The notes under the pieces: generated by a model
What the model saw: only the letters and a program-made list of their open reading frames with translations
What the model was told of the DNA's origin: nothing
Databases searched by the model: none
Origin: JAHJDR01 sp964609965
Lineage (GTDB): Bacteria > UBA10199 > JADGCS01
Direction: 5' to 3'
DNA length: 52,093 nt
Assembly (NCBI GenBank): GCA_964609965.1
Contig: CAZSTS010000016.1
Span: 1 to 52,093 of the forward strand
In this document: positions 25,939 to 33,728 of the stretch, piece after piece
How positions within the stretch are numbered: position 1 is the first letter of the stretch
How the letters are laid out: the number at the start of each line of letters is the position of its first letter
Translations under genes and position numbers: made by a program

Positions 25939-25960
25939 ATTATATACAAACTTTTCTTTC

Positions 25961-25992
25961 AAAGCACGAGGAACGAAGCACGAAGCACACAA
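25961..25992. repeat. GCACGAG/GAACGAA array between purH and trpB
   Basis: Tandem 7-bp words GCACGAG, GAACGAA, GCACGAA, GCACACA abut the purH stop codon. Nearly the same words occur at 11584-11600 and in the mrpA C-terminus. Confidence 0.7.
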
Positions 25993-27573
25993 CTAATGTC
26001 GAAAATGTCTCATCTTTGTAAACACCATGGCCACGTCCTGCTCATCACAAGCTTCAATCACTTCTTTATCGCGCATAGATCCACCTGGTTCAACAACAGC
26101 TTTGATACCATACTGCGCTGCCTGATCTAGACCATCGCGGAAAGGAAAAAAAGCATCACTCGCCATCGCAGCACCTTTGAGAACATCCTCATTTTTAAAA
26201 TTTTCTTTTGCCTTCATCGCCGCAATTTTTACAGAATCCACACGACTCATCTGACCAGCACCCACACCAAGAATCTGCCTATCTTTGGCAAAGACAATGG
26301 CATTTGATTTAACATGTTTCACAACCTTCCAAGCAAAACCTAAGTCATCAAGCTCAGCCTCAGATGGTGACCTCTTTGTCACAACATCACAGGATTTGAG
26401 ATCAGCCATTGCCGTGTCTCTCTCTTGAACAAGCATGCCTCCACTGATGCGACGATAGTCCCAATCATTTGCACCTTGGGAGGAATCTAACTTATGCTTC
26501 ATGATGCGCAGGTTTTTCTTTTTAGAAAAAATCTCGAGCGCCTCTTTTTCGTAATCAGGGGCGATAATGACTTCGAAAAAAGTCTCAGCCATGATCGTAG
26601 CTGTTTGTTTATCGATAGGACGATTAAAAGCCACAATCCCACCAAAACAACTCACAGGATCTCCTGCTCTCGCCTTTAAAAAAGCATCACTCAGCTTATC
26701 AGCCATGGCCACGCCACAAGGGTTCATGTGCTTGACGATCACACAAGCTGTGTTTGAAAATTCCAGGCAACAATTCCAAGCTGATTCCATATCCATAATG
26801 TTATTAAATGAAAGCTCCTTGCCTTGAATTTGCTCAGCTTGAATAATTCCCTTAGCCAAACCTTTTTCTTGATAGAGAGCGGCTTTTTGTTGAGGATTCT
26901 CACCATAACGAAGATCCTGGACCTTTGTGAGCTCTAAAGCCAAACCCTCTGGCAGTAATTCTTCTGACGCTTGACCTTCAACCTTTAGCTGTTTTTGTAA
27001 GTAAGAACTAATCGCTGTGTCGTAACTCGATGTACTGGCAAAAACCTTACAAGCAAGTTCGAATCGGAAAGCCTCAGATAATGTCCCTGTCTTTTGGACC
27101 TCATCCATCACACGCGCATAATCTTTGGGATCAATCACAACAGCCACATCTTTGTAATTTTTAGCAGCAGAACGCAGCATGGTTGGTCCGCCAATGTCGA
27201 TGTTTTCGATAGCATCGTGGATCGTGGATCGTGGATTGTTGATCGTCTTTTCGAATTCGTAAAGGTTTACGACGACAAGATCTATGGGTTGGATGTCGTT
27301 GTCAGCAATTTGTTTTTGATGATCTTTGTTTTCGCGAATGTTTAAGATGCCACCATGAATTTTGGGGTGAAGGGTTTTGAGTCGCCCGTCTAATATTTCT
27401 GGAGAGCCTGTGTGGTCCGAAACATCTGTGACAGGAATATCTGCTTTGCGTAAGAGACTAGCTGTTCCACCTGTAGAAAGTATCTGGACATCTTGTCCTG
27501 CCAAAAACTTTCCAAACTCTTCTAACCCAGATTTATCCGTACAACTTATTAAAGCTCTTGTTATTTTATACAT
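25993..27573 (-). CDS. purH: Bifunctional AICAR transformylase / IMP cyclohydrolase
   Basis: PurH catalyses the last two steps of IMP synthesis in the cytoplasm. The 526-residue protein has the N-terminal methylglyoxal synthase-like cyclohydrolase domain (ALISCTDKSGLEEFGKFL, STGGTASLL, LHPKIHGGIL, ENIDIGGPTMLRSAAKN) and the transformylase domain with the catalytic motif CVIVKHMNPCGVA, plus GVGAGQMSRVDSVKIA and SDAFFPFRDGLDQA. The loop at residues 109-120 (INNPRSTIHDAI) is encoded by a 7-bp ATCGTGG array, yet the loop length equals that of the E. coli protein. It could form an operon with trpBA. Ribosome binding site GAGGA precedes the ATG. Confidence 0.96.
   Translation of the reverse strand: MYKITRALISCTDKSGLEEFGKFLAGQDVQILSTGGTASLLRKADIPVTDVSDHTGSPEILDGRLKTLHPKIHGGILNIRENKDHQKQIADNDIQPIDLVVVNLYEFEKTINNPRSTIHDAIENIDIGGPTMLRSAAKNYKDVAVVIDPKDYARVMDEVQKTGTLSEAFRFELACKVFASTSSYDTAISSYLQKQLKVEGQASEELLPEGLALELTKVQDLRYGENPQQKAALYQEKGLAKGIIQAEQIQGKELSFNNIMDMESAWNCCLEFSNTACVIVKHMNPCGVAMADKLSDAFLKARAGDPVSCFGGIVAFNRPIDKQTATIMAETFFEVIIAPDYEKEALEIFSKKKNLRIMKHKLDSSQGANDWDYRRISGGMLVQERDTAMADLKSCDVVTKRSPSEAELDDLGFAWKVVKHVKSNAIVFAKDRQILGVGAGQMSRVDSVKIAAMKAKENFKNEDVLKGAAMASDAFFPFRDGLDQAAQYGIKAVVEPGGSMRDKEVIEACDEQDVAMVFTKMRHFRH
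27214..27247. repeat. ATCGTGG period-7 array inside purH
   Basis: Three ATCGTGG units followed by ATTGTTG and ATCGTC lie in frame within purH. The reverse-complement words (CCACGAT, CCACAAT) recur at about 13722-13748 and 33113-33140 in non-coding DNA. Confidence 0.75.
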
Positions 27574-27584
27574 GATTTCCTCAT

Positions 27585-27660
27585 CTATCGTCTATCGGTT
27601 ATCGTCTATCGCAACCTGAATCCTGTAACCACCTATCTCATCACTCATCACTCATATCCC
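27585..27660. repeat. TCTATCG and TCATCAC arrays between pabC-like gene and purH
   Basis: TCTATCGTCTATCGGTTATCG words (27586-27612) are followed by ATCACTCATCACTCAT (27640-27655), which reaches the stop codon of the pabC-like gene. No gene is present in the gap. Confidence 0.7.
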
Positions 27661-28535
27661 TATTCCCCCACCATCTCTTCAATCCGACCCTTCCACAACT
27701 CCATGATCATAAGAGTAATATCACCTGTGTCACCACCCGAAATCTGGCGATCATCAATAGCCATCACAGGCTTAATACCTATAACTGAGTTAGTGATAAA
27801 AATCTCTCGTGCGCTTGAAAGTTCTTTTGCTGTGATAAGACCTTCTTGAATGTGGATCTCTTTTTCTTTTAATAAATCGATGAGCTGCTTTTTCATAACA
27901 CCCGAAAGCAGACCCTGCTCATCAAGAACCGTCCACAACTTAGCATCTTTATCGACCCAAAAAATATTAGCCGTGCATGTTTCTGTCACATTGCCCTGGC
28001 TGTTTAATAAAACACCATCATCAAACCCAGCATCTAAAGCTTCAAACTTGCCTCTAAGCTTGGCGAGATAATTCGTGGTCTTCATAGCAGCTAAAGGCAA
28101 CGAATCGTTTACGTAATTTTTGATAATCTTAAGCTTACACGGCTGTTCACTCGGAACAGAAGTCAAAGGCTCACAAAATATCGTGACATTTGTTTTATAC
28201 CCATCATCATCCCTGCCACGTGGCGAACAAGAACAAGCATTGAGGTTTTTAGGTGATTGGGAGAGAAGAATTTTAAAGCGCGCATCTTCTAAGTCATTTT
28301 TTTCGAGGAGCTCTTTTAAAATCTTTTTGAAATTAGCCTGTCCAGGGTAATCAAAGCCTAAAAAAGAAGACGACCACTCCAACCTTGCTAAATGATTTTC
28401 GAGCAAAGGAAATACCCCTTTAAAACTTCTCAATGTTTCAAACACCCCCTCACCAAAGAGATAAGAGCGATCAAAGGGGGATATTTTGGCCTCTGTGGCC
28501 TCTAAAAACGTGTCGTTTATATATAAGATAGTCAT
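27660..28535 (-). CDS. pabC: Class IV PLP aminotransferase, probable aminodeoxychorismate lyase
   Basis: The 291-residue fold-type IV PLP enzyme has DRSYLFGEGVFETLR near residues 22-36, the Schiff-base Lys in MKTTNYLAKLRGKFEA near 160, DDGVLLNSQGNVTETCTANIFW and the phosphate-binding TNSVIGIKPV. ADC lyase makes 4-aminobenzoate for folate synthesis. Branched-chain and D-amino acid aminotransferases share the same motifs, so the assignment rests on size, the DRSYLFGEGVFET pattern and the aromatic-pathway neighbours (divergent DAHP synthase, trpBA). An insertion near residues 95-110 (NACSCSPRGRDDDG) is unusual for the family. Ribosome binding site AGAAGGG precedes the start. Confidence 0.75.
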   Translation of the reverse strand: MTILYINDTFLEATEAKISPFDRSYLFGEGVFETLRSFKGVFPLLENHLARLEWSSSFLGFDYPGQANFKKILKELLEKNDLEDARFKILLSQSPKNLNACSCSPRGRDDDGYKTNVTIFCEPLTSVPSEQPCKLKIIKNYVNDSLPLAAMKTTNYLAKLRGKFEALDAGFDDGVLLNSQGNVTETCTANIFWVDKDAKLWTVLDEQGLLSGVMKKQLIDLLKEKEIHIQEGLITAKELSSAREIFITNSVIGIKPVMAIDDRQISGGDTGDITLMIMELWKGRIEEMVGE

Positions 28536-28599
28536 GGTGGGGCCCTTCTAGCTCGATGCCCAATAATGTGCAAGACGATTTGCCCACATACGTCCCACA

Positions 28600-28706
28600 C
28601 GCTAGACGCCAGACATGTATCCTGCGACCCCACGACCCTGCGATCCTGTGACCCTACGTAAATGGGCTCTTTCGTAGGCTCGTAGGCGCATAGGTGCATA
28701 GGCGCA
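28600..28706. repeat. Short-period arrays upstream of DAHP synthase
   Basis: CTGCGACC / CCACGACC / CTGCGATC / CTGTGACC units (28621-28656) run at an 8-bp period. AGGCTCGT / AGGCGCAT / AGGTGCAT / AGGCGCA units (28676-28706) follow. The rest of the 217-bp divergent gap (28536-28752) is AT-rich and holds TATACT at 28735-28740, a likely -10 element for the plus-strand gene. Confidence 0.7.
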
Positions 28707-28752
28707 ATTATAAAGCTTTATCTGATTTTCAATTTATACTAAGCAACCCCCC

Positions 28753-29802
28753 ATGAATGAGCTCAAAAAAGTCCTGAATGTCAACATTGCTGGCTATGAG
28801 GAGCTGATCACCCCTGCCAAGATCCAGAAACAGGTGCCTGTCACAAAAGAGGCCTTGCACAATGTCTTGATTAGCCGTCAAACCATTCAAAACATTCTCG
28901 ATGGCCGTGATGATCGTCTTTTCTTTGTTGTGGGCCCCTGCTCCATTCATGACCCAAAAGCAGCTTTAGAATACGCTGAAAAACTCAAAAAACTCTCCGA
29001 AAAAGTCTCAGATAAATTCTTTTTTATCATGCGTGTTTACTTTGAAAAACCAAGAACAACCATTGGCTGGAAGGGTTTGATCAATGACCCTCACATGGAT
29101 GACTCTTTCCACATCGAAGAAGGTCTGAAAACAGCCAGAAAGCTTCTTATTGATGTTAATACCATGGGTCTTGCTGCTGGAACCGAAACATTAGACCCTA
29201 TCACGCCCCAGTATCTTGCTGAATTGATAACCTGGGCAGCTATAGGTGCCAGAACAGCAGAATCACAAACCCATCGCGAAATCTCGAGTGGATTGTCTAT
29301 GCCTGTGGGCTTTAAAAATGGCACTGACGGAAACATTCAAGTAGCCATCAATGCCATGAGCTCAATGGTCAATCCCCATCATTTTTTGGGAATCAATGAA
29401 CAAGGTAAGGTTTGCAAATTTTCTACAAAAGGAAATCCTTATGGCCATGTGATTTTAAGAGGCGGTTCCGAAAAAACAAATTATGATGAAAAAAGCCTGG
29501 ATCTTTGTTTAAAAGCACTTGTCAAAAACAACCTTCGTGAAAAAATCGTTGTAGATTGCTCTCATGGCAACTCAGCCAAAGATTATCTCAAACAGGCCGA
29601 AGTTCTGAATAGCTGCGTAAACCAAATTATAAAAGGCAACAAATCACTCACAGGTTTTATGATCGAAAGTAATTTATTTGCAGGAAATCAGAAAATTGAA
29701 GACCCAAAAAAACTCAAACATGGCGTTTCTGTTACTGATAGCTGTGTTGATTGGAAGATGACTGAGGAAATGATTTTGAAATCGTATGATCGGTTACAGT
29801 AA
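28753..29802 (+). CDS. aroG: 3-deoxy-7-phosphoheptulonate (DAHP) synthase, class I, E. coli AroF/G/H type
   Basis: This enzyme condenses phosphoenolpyruvate and erythrose 4-phosphate, the entry step of aromatic amino acid synthesis. The 349-residue protein has the type I-alpha hallmarks VVGPCSIHDPKAALEYA, RVYFEKPRTTIGWKG, GARTAESQTHRE, GFKNGTDG and the metal-binding VDCSHGNSAKD. The N-terminal extension of about 35 residues suggests feedback regulation as in E. coli, but which amino acid cannot be read, so the symbol is one of three possible. The ATG follows CCCCCC with no purine-rich ribosome binding site, and a -10-like TATACT lies 12 bp upstream, so the leader is probably very short. Confidence 0.95.
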   Translation: MNELKKVLNVNIAGYEELITPAKIQKQVPVTKEALHNVLISRQTIQNILDGRDDRLFFVVGPCSIHDPKAALEYAEKLKKLSEKVSDKFFFIMRVYFEKPRTTIGWKGLINDPHMDDSFHIEEGLKTARKLLIDVNTMGLAAGTETLDPITPQYLAELITWAAIGARTAESQTHREISSGLSMPVGFKNGTDGNIQVAINAMSSMVNPHHFLGINEQGKVCKFSTKGNPYGHVILRGGSEKTNYDEKSLDLCLKALVKNNLREKIVVDCSHGNSAKDYLKQAEVLNSCVNQIIKGNKSLTGFMIESNLFAGNQKIEDPKKLKHGVSVTDSCVDWKMTEEMILKSYDRLQ

Positions 29803-29914
29803 ATCGGTTAGGGTTACGAGGCCCGTTTCGTCCCTCGGTTACGGTTACGTGTAAAAATTTGACGTCACCTTAACCGCTAAACGATACGGGCTTCGTTACC
29901 GTTACCGCTACCGA
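29803..29914. repeat. GGTTACG arrays in inverted arrangement between aroG and symporter
   Basis: CGGTTAGGGTTACGAGG and CGGTTACGGTTACG on the left face TTACCGTTACCGCTACCG on the right, so the two halves can pair as a long stem. The array starts 3 bp after the DAHP synthase stop and runs to the base before the symporter ATG, leaving no room for a normal ribosome binding site. Confidence 0.7.
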
Positions 29915-31639
29915 ATGACCCTACATTATATAGACTGGCTCATCCTTGCCACCTATCTTTTAGCTGTCCTTGTTGTAGGACTTTATTTTTCACGCAGAGG
30001 AACAAAAAACGTTGATGAATTTTTTGTGGCTGGCCGCAACCTACCATGGTGGCTGGCTGGTATTACAATGGCAGCAAGCGCCTTTGCCATTGATACCCCT
30101 TTAGGAATTCTGGGACTTGTGGCCAAAGAAGGTATCCCCGGTGTTTGGTATGCCTGGGCCTATGTCTTGGGTGGAGCTGGAGCTTTAGGTGCTTTTATTT
30201 TTGCCTCGCTCTTAAGACGATCCGAAGTCATCACCAATGCGGAGTTGATTGAACTCAGATACAGTGGAAAACCCGCTGCTTTTTTACGTGGGTTTAAAGG
30301 AATTTATTTTGGGATTTTTTCTAATGCCATCACCATGGGCTGGGTGATCAAAGCTGTTTTTACTATCAACAAAGATGTTTTAGGCTTTAACCCCCATTTC
30401 ACACTGGCCTTTATTCTCATTCTCACCCTTGTTTACACAGCTTTGTCAGGACTTTGGGGTATTGTGGCCACTGACTTTGTTCAATTCATTGTTGGCATCA
30501 TAGGTGTTTTTACTCTGGCTATCATGGCCTGGAATCACATTGGTGGACTTGATCAAATCATGGAAGGCATGGTTTCGCGCTATGGTGAAATAGATGCCAC
30601 TGAAAGGATGAGTTTCTTTCCGAGTTTTAGTTCTCCTTTTTTCATCACGTTTATTACATTTGTGACTCTTAAATGGTGGGCCAATCCACCTGCTGCCATT
30701 CACCAACGCATTGTGGCCTCAAAAAATGAACGACACGCGTCTTTTTCTACATTGTTTTTTGCTATCACAGCCTTTGCCATCAACTATTGGCCTATGATTG
30801 TCATTGCGATCATTTCACTCGTCATGTTCCCACAACTCAAAAATGCTGAAAGCGGTTATGGCATGCTCATGGTCAAACTCATTCCCACAGGACTTTTAGG
30901 CTTGATGTTGGCTTCTATGGTAGCAGCGTTTATGTCGACCATTGATACGCACCTCAATTATGGCGCTTCGTATATGGTAAATGATATTTACCGACGATTT
31001 ATTAAAAGGAAAGCCAGCACAAAACACTATGTACGTGCTTCGCAGATCAGTACAGTCATCATGTTAGCCTTTGCTGTGATTGTGGCTTACTCGCTCGATT
31101 CAGTCCAACAGGCCTGGTATTTTATTTCTATGTTAGTCACCAGCTATGGACTGCTTATGGTTATCAGATGGTTTTGGTGGCGCATCAATCCTTGGTCAGA
31201 AATTACATGCTTGGCCACATCAGGGATTGGAAGCCTCATACTTTCATCAAAGGTCGCTAAGTTTTTTGGTTATTGGGAAACCATTTACGCCTGGGGCTAT
31301 GGCTGGCGTTATCTTACGCTTGTACTCTTTACAACAGTCTGCTGGCTGGTAGTGACTTATTTTACAAAACCCAGTGATGAAAAAGTTTTGATCAGTTTCT
31401 GCAAAAAAGTAAAACCCTTCCCCACTTTTTGGGGCCCAATAAAAAAACGCACAGACATTGATTGGAATCCTTATATTTTGCGCTGTTCACTTCATTGGTT
31501 ATTTGGCACAGTGGGAATCTTTTGTATTTGTTTTGGAATCGGAAGTTTTATTTTCAAAAACCCCTATCTAGGATCTGCCCTTCTCGCCTCAGCTTGTGTT
31601 ATTTTCACAACTATCTTTTTTACTTGGAAGGATGTTTGA
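29915..31639 (+). CDS. Sodium:solute symporter (SSS family)
   Basis: The 574-residue inner-membrane protein has about 13-14 helices. Family marks are the N-terminal VVGLYFSRRGTKNVDEFFVAGRNLPWWLAGITMAASAF and the core ALSGLWGIVATDFVQFIVG, where the SSS signature around helix 5-6 is found, plus AAFMSTIDTHLNYGASYMVNDIYRRFI, the region with the sodium-site Ser/Thr residues. SSS transporters import sugars, amino acids, nucleosides or carboxylates with sodium; the substrate cannot be told here. The sodium gradient could be supplied by the Mrp antiporter of this window. No ribosome binding site precedes the ATG, which is immediately preceded by the GGTTACG-type array. Confidence 0.92.
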   Translation: MTLHYIDWLILATYLLAVLVVGLYFSRRGTKNVDEFFVAGRNLPWWLAGITMAASAFAIDTPLGILGLVAKEGIPGVWYAWAYVLGGAGALGAFIFASLLRRSEVITNAELIELRYSGKPAAFLRGFKGIYFGIFSNAITMGWVIKAVFTINKDVLGFNPHFTLAFILILTLVYTALSGLWGIVATDFVQFIVGIIGVFTLAIMAWNHIGGLDQIMEGMVSRYGEIDATERMSFFPSFSSPFFITFITFVTLKWWANPPAAIHQRIVASKNERHASFSTLFFAITAFAINYWPMIVIAIISLVMFPQLKNAESGYGMLMVKLIPTGLLGLMLASMVAAFMSTIDTHLNYGASYMVNDIYRRFIKRKASTKHYVRASQISTVIMLAFAVIVAYSLDSVQQAWYFISMLVTSYGLLMVIRWFWWRINPWSEITCLATSGIGSLILSSKVAKFFGYWETIYAWGYGWRYLTLVLFTTVCWLVVTYFTKPSDEKVLISFCKKVKPFPTFWGPIKKRTDIDWNPYILRCSLHWLFGTVGIFCICFGIGSFIFKNPYLGSALLASACVIFTTIFFTWKDV

Positions 31640-31931
31640 TACGCTCCTACGCGCCTAAGATCCTACGCACCTATGTTCTAAACTATCGATTATCGTCTAT
31701 CGTTTACCCTGAGCGTAGTCGAAGGGTCTATCGTATCCAGCATCCAGCATCTGGCATCCAGTATCCTGTAACCTGTAACCCAACTCCCATCTCTTATAAC
31801 AAAACAGTCAAAAGTTTTAACATAACTTCCAAAGCACTGATTTCTTTTGACAAACACTTCATTCATCCTTCAAAATTTTATTATTACTTATAGGTGGGTG
31901 TTACAATCAAACCATAAAATGAGGGGGCATT
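31640..31931. other. Gap with short-period arrays and a CTGAGCG element
   Basis: CTACGCGCCTAAGATCC words (31645-31675) begin 4 bp after the symporter stop. CGTCTATCG words, CCCTGAGCGTAGTCGAAGGG (31708-31727) and CATCCAGCATCTGG words (31735-31770) follow. The last 120 bp are AT-rich and end with a GAGGGGG ribosome binding site for the next gene. Confidence 0.7.
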
Positions 31932-32957
31932 ATGGTAGTCAAAGCTATCACAAGTTATTTCCAAAAAGATGTACCAGACATCGACAGAACTCACATACCA
32001 AATCAAGAAGCTTTTGTAAGAGAAGTCGCTCAAAGTTATTCTTCACAAGGAATGCCATCAACAGCTGCTTCACACGATCTCTATGCTAAGGGAGAAAATC
32101 TACCTGAGCACTTATTTTCTCTCACCGAAGAAAGACAGCTCGCTACCTCAATTCTTGGCAGAGAAAACATTCAAAAAATCTCATACATGGAAGTTAATTG
32201 CGAGGGAGAACCTGTTGAAGTCGAAATCGGTGATTCAAATCCTGTCTATCTCCCCAGTGAAATAAGATCAAAAGAGGTGATCGAAGATATTTTGCCATCA
32301 GTTGTGACCCTTTCTGTGGACGGCGTAACAATTGATGAACAAACTGGAAATGAGAAACCTGCTAGCTGGACAGGTTCTGGGTTTGTTGTAGATCCCGAAG
32401 ACCTGGGATTGCAAGGATACATGCCAGGTGAAGGTGAATTCCTTGTAGCCACAAACCACCACGTGGCCAATGGAGCACAGTATGTTGAAGTGGAACTCTC
32501 TGACGGAACAGTCTACGATGTAGAGGCCAATATTTTGATCTCGAACGAAGACATGGACGTTGCTATCTTAGTCGTCAACGCCGGTGATGATTATCTTCCT
32601 AATGGTGTGCCCATTGGAGACGTTAATGATATCTCTCAAGGCGAATTTGTCTTGGCCTTTGGTTCACCTTACGGTCTACCCTTTCGTGTCACGCGCGGCA
32701 TAGTAAACAACCGCCACTTTGATGAAGAAGGGTATATCCAAACTGACGCTGCCATTAATCCAGGAAACTCTGGTGGTCCACTCGTGGATCTTTCTACAGG
32801 AAATGTTGTTGGCATGAACACTTTCATCTACAGAGGCGCCAACACCATGGGATTTGCCATGCCCATCTGGCAACAGTTCGAAGTTTTAAGAGAACTCTGG
32901 CAAGAAGAAAACTGGACCTGGCACACAGTCGCTCAGGCGCCTATTTCTGAAATATAA
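31932..32957 (+). CDS. Trypsin-like serine protease (HtrA/S1C-like), no signal peptide or PDZ domain
   Basis: The 341-residue protein has a polar N-terminal region of about 120 residues with no known domain, then a chymotrypsin-fold protease. WTGSGFVVDP opens the domain, His177 lies in VATNHHVANG, Asp209 in NEDMDVAIL and Ser280 in INPGNSGGPL, so the triad is complete. DegP/DegS relatives carry a signal peptide or membrane anchor and one or two PDZ domains. Neither is visible here, and the protein ends about 55 residues after the active Ser. It may act in the cytoplasm or be exported by a route not evident from the sequence. Ribosome binding site GAGGGGG is 4 bp before the ATG. Confidence 0.88.
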   Translation: MVVKAITSYFQKDVPDIDRTHIPNQEAFVREVAQSYSSQGMPSTAASHDLYAKGENLPEHLFSLTEERQLATSILGRENIQKISYMEVNCEGEPVEVEIGDSNPVYLPSEIRSKEVIEDILPSVVTLSVDGVTIDEQTGNEKPASWTGSGFVVDPEDLGLQGYMPGEGEFLVATNHHVANGAQYVEVELSDGTVYDVEANILISNEDMDVAILVVNAGDDYLPNGVPIGDVNDISQGEFVLAFGSPYGLPFRVTRGIVNNRHFDEEGYIQTDAAINPGNSGGPLVDLSTGNVVGMNTFIYRGANTMGFAMPIWQQFEVLRELWQEENWTWHTVAQAPISEI

Positions 32958-32964
32958 TATCGAT

Positions 32965-33150
32965 GGGAATATTGAATACGGAATATTAAATATTGTAGGG
33001 GTGGCCCCCTGTGGCCACCCGAAATATTTCGGTCAGGCACAAGACCTACCCCTACTTCCAAATTCGATATTCCTTGTTCAATATTCGATATTCCCGCGAC
33101 CCCATGACCCTGCGATCCACTATCCACAACCCACGATCCACAAAATACAA
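32965..33150. repeat. Nested repeats: GAATATTGAATAC words around a GTAGGGGT element, then CGATCCAC words
   Basis: GGGAATATTGAATACGGA (32965-32982) also occurs identically at 51375-51392. It is followed by a GTAGGGG..CCCCTAC element at 32995-33054 with the central perfect palindrome CCGAAATATTTCGG. Inverted GATATTCC words come next, then CGACCCCATGACC and CGATCCACTATCCAC arrays. No coding potential is evident. Confidence 0.75.
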
Positions 33151-33191
33151 ATCTCTCGACTCTGATCCGAATTATCTGTTATCGAGCCCCC

Positions 33192-33683
33192 ATGAACATA
33201 TACGTATACGCCATGAAAATGGAAAAAGAAGGTGAAAATTTCTACAAAGAACTCGCTGAAAAAACCAACAACCCAGGTCTGAAAAAAATCCTCACTTTTT
33301 TAGTAAAGGAAGAAGTCAAACACTACAACGTTCTTGCAAAAATGAGCGAAAATGACCCTAACCCATTCATGCCAGAAGAAACAGTGTTTGATGATGCTAA
33401 AACTATTTTTTCTGAAATGAAGGATACGTTGAATCTGGATGATTTTGAAAAATCGGAATTAAGCTTTTATGAAAAAGCGAGAGAGATAGAAAAAAAGAGT
33501 TATGACTTCTACACTCAAAAAGCTGGCGAAACAACTCACGAAAGACACAAACACCTTTTTCATTCCATAGCTAGCGAAGAAAAAAAGCACATGCAAATCA
33601 TAGAAGGAATTATTGAATTTGTTTCAAACCCCAGCCAATGGCTTGAAAATGCTGAGTGGAATAATATTGGAAAGTATGATTGA
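33192..33683 (+). CDS. Ferritin-like diiron protein (rubrerythrin-type, no rubredoxin domain)
   Basis: The 163-residue four-helix protein has paired iron-ligand patterns. MKMEKEGENFYKELAEK and FLVKEEVKHYNVLAKM give Glu plus ExxH in the first half; YEKAREIEKKSYDFYTQKA and IASEEKKHMQIIEGI repeat this in the second. This is the rubrerythrin erythrin domain, which reduces peroxide or handles iron under oxidative stress. The C-terminal rubredoxin Cys4 domain of classical rubrerythrin is absent. The ATG follows CCCCC without a ribosome binding site, as for DAHP synthase, suggesting a short-leader transcript. Confidence 0.85.
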   Translation: MNIYVYAMKMEKEGENFYKELAEKTNNPGLKKILTFLVKEEVKHYNVLAKMSENDPNPFMPEETVFDDAKTIFSEMKDTLNLDDFEKSELSFYEKAREIEKKSYDFYTQKAGETTHERHKHLFHSIASEEKKHMQIIEGIIEFVSNPSQWLENAEWNNIGKYD

Positions 33684-33728
33684 TCCCACCATAGGCGCGT
33701 AGGCTCTTAGGTGCGTAGGCTCGATTTC
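33684..33728. repeat. TAGGCGCG array between convergent genes
   Basis: CATAGGCGCGTAGGCTCTTAG / GTGCGTAGGCTCG words fill the 45-bp gap between the stop codons of the ferritin-like gene and top6A. The same words occur at 28676-28706. Confidence 0.7.
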
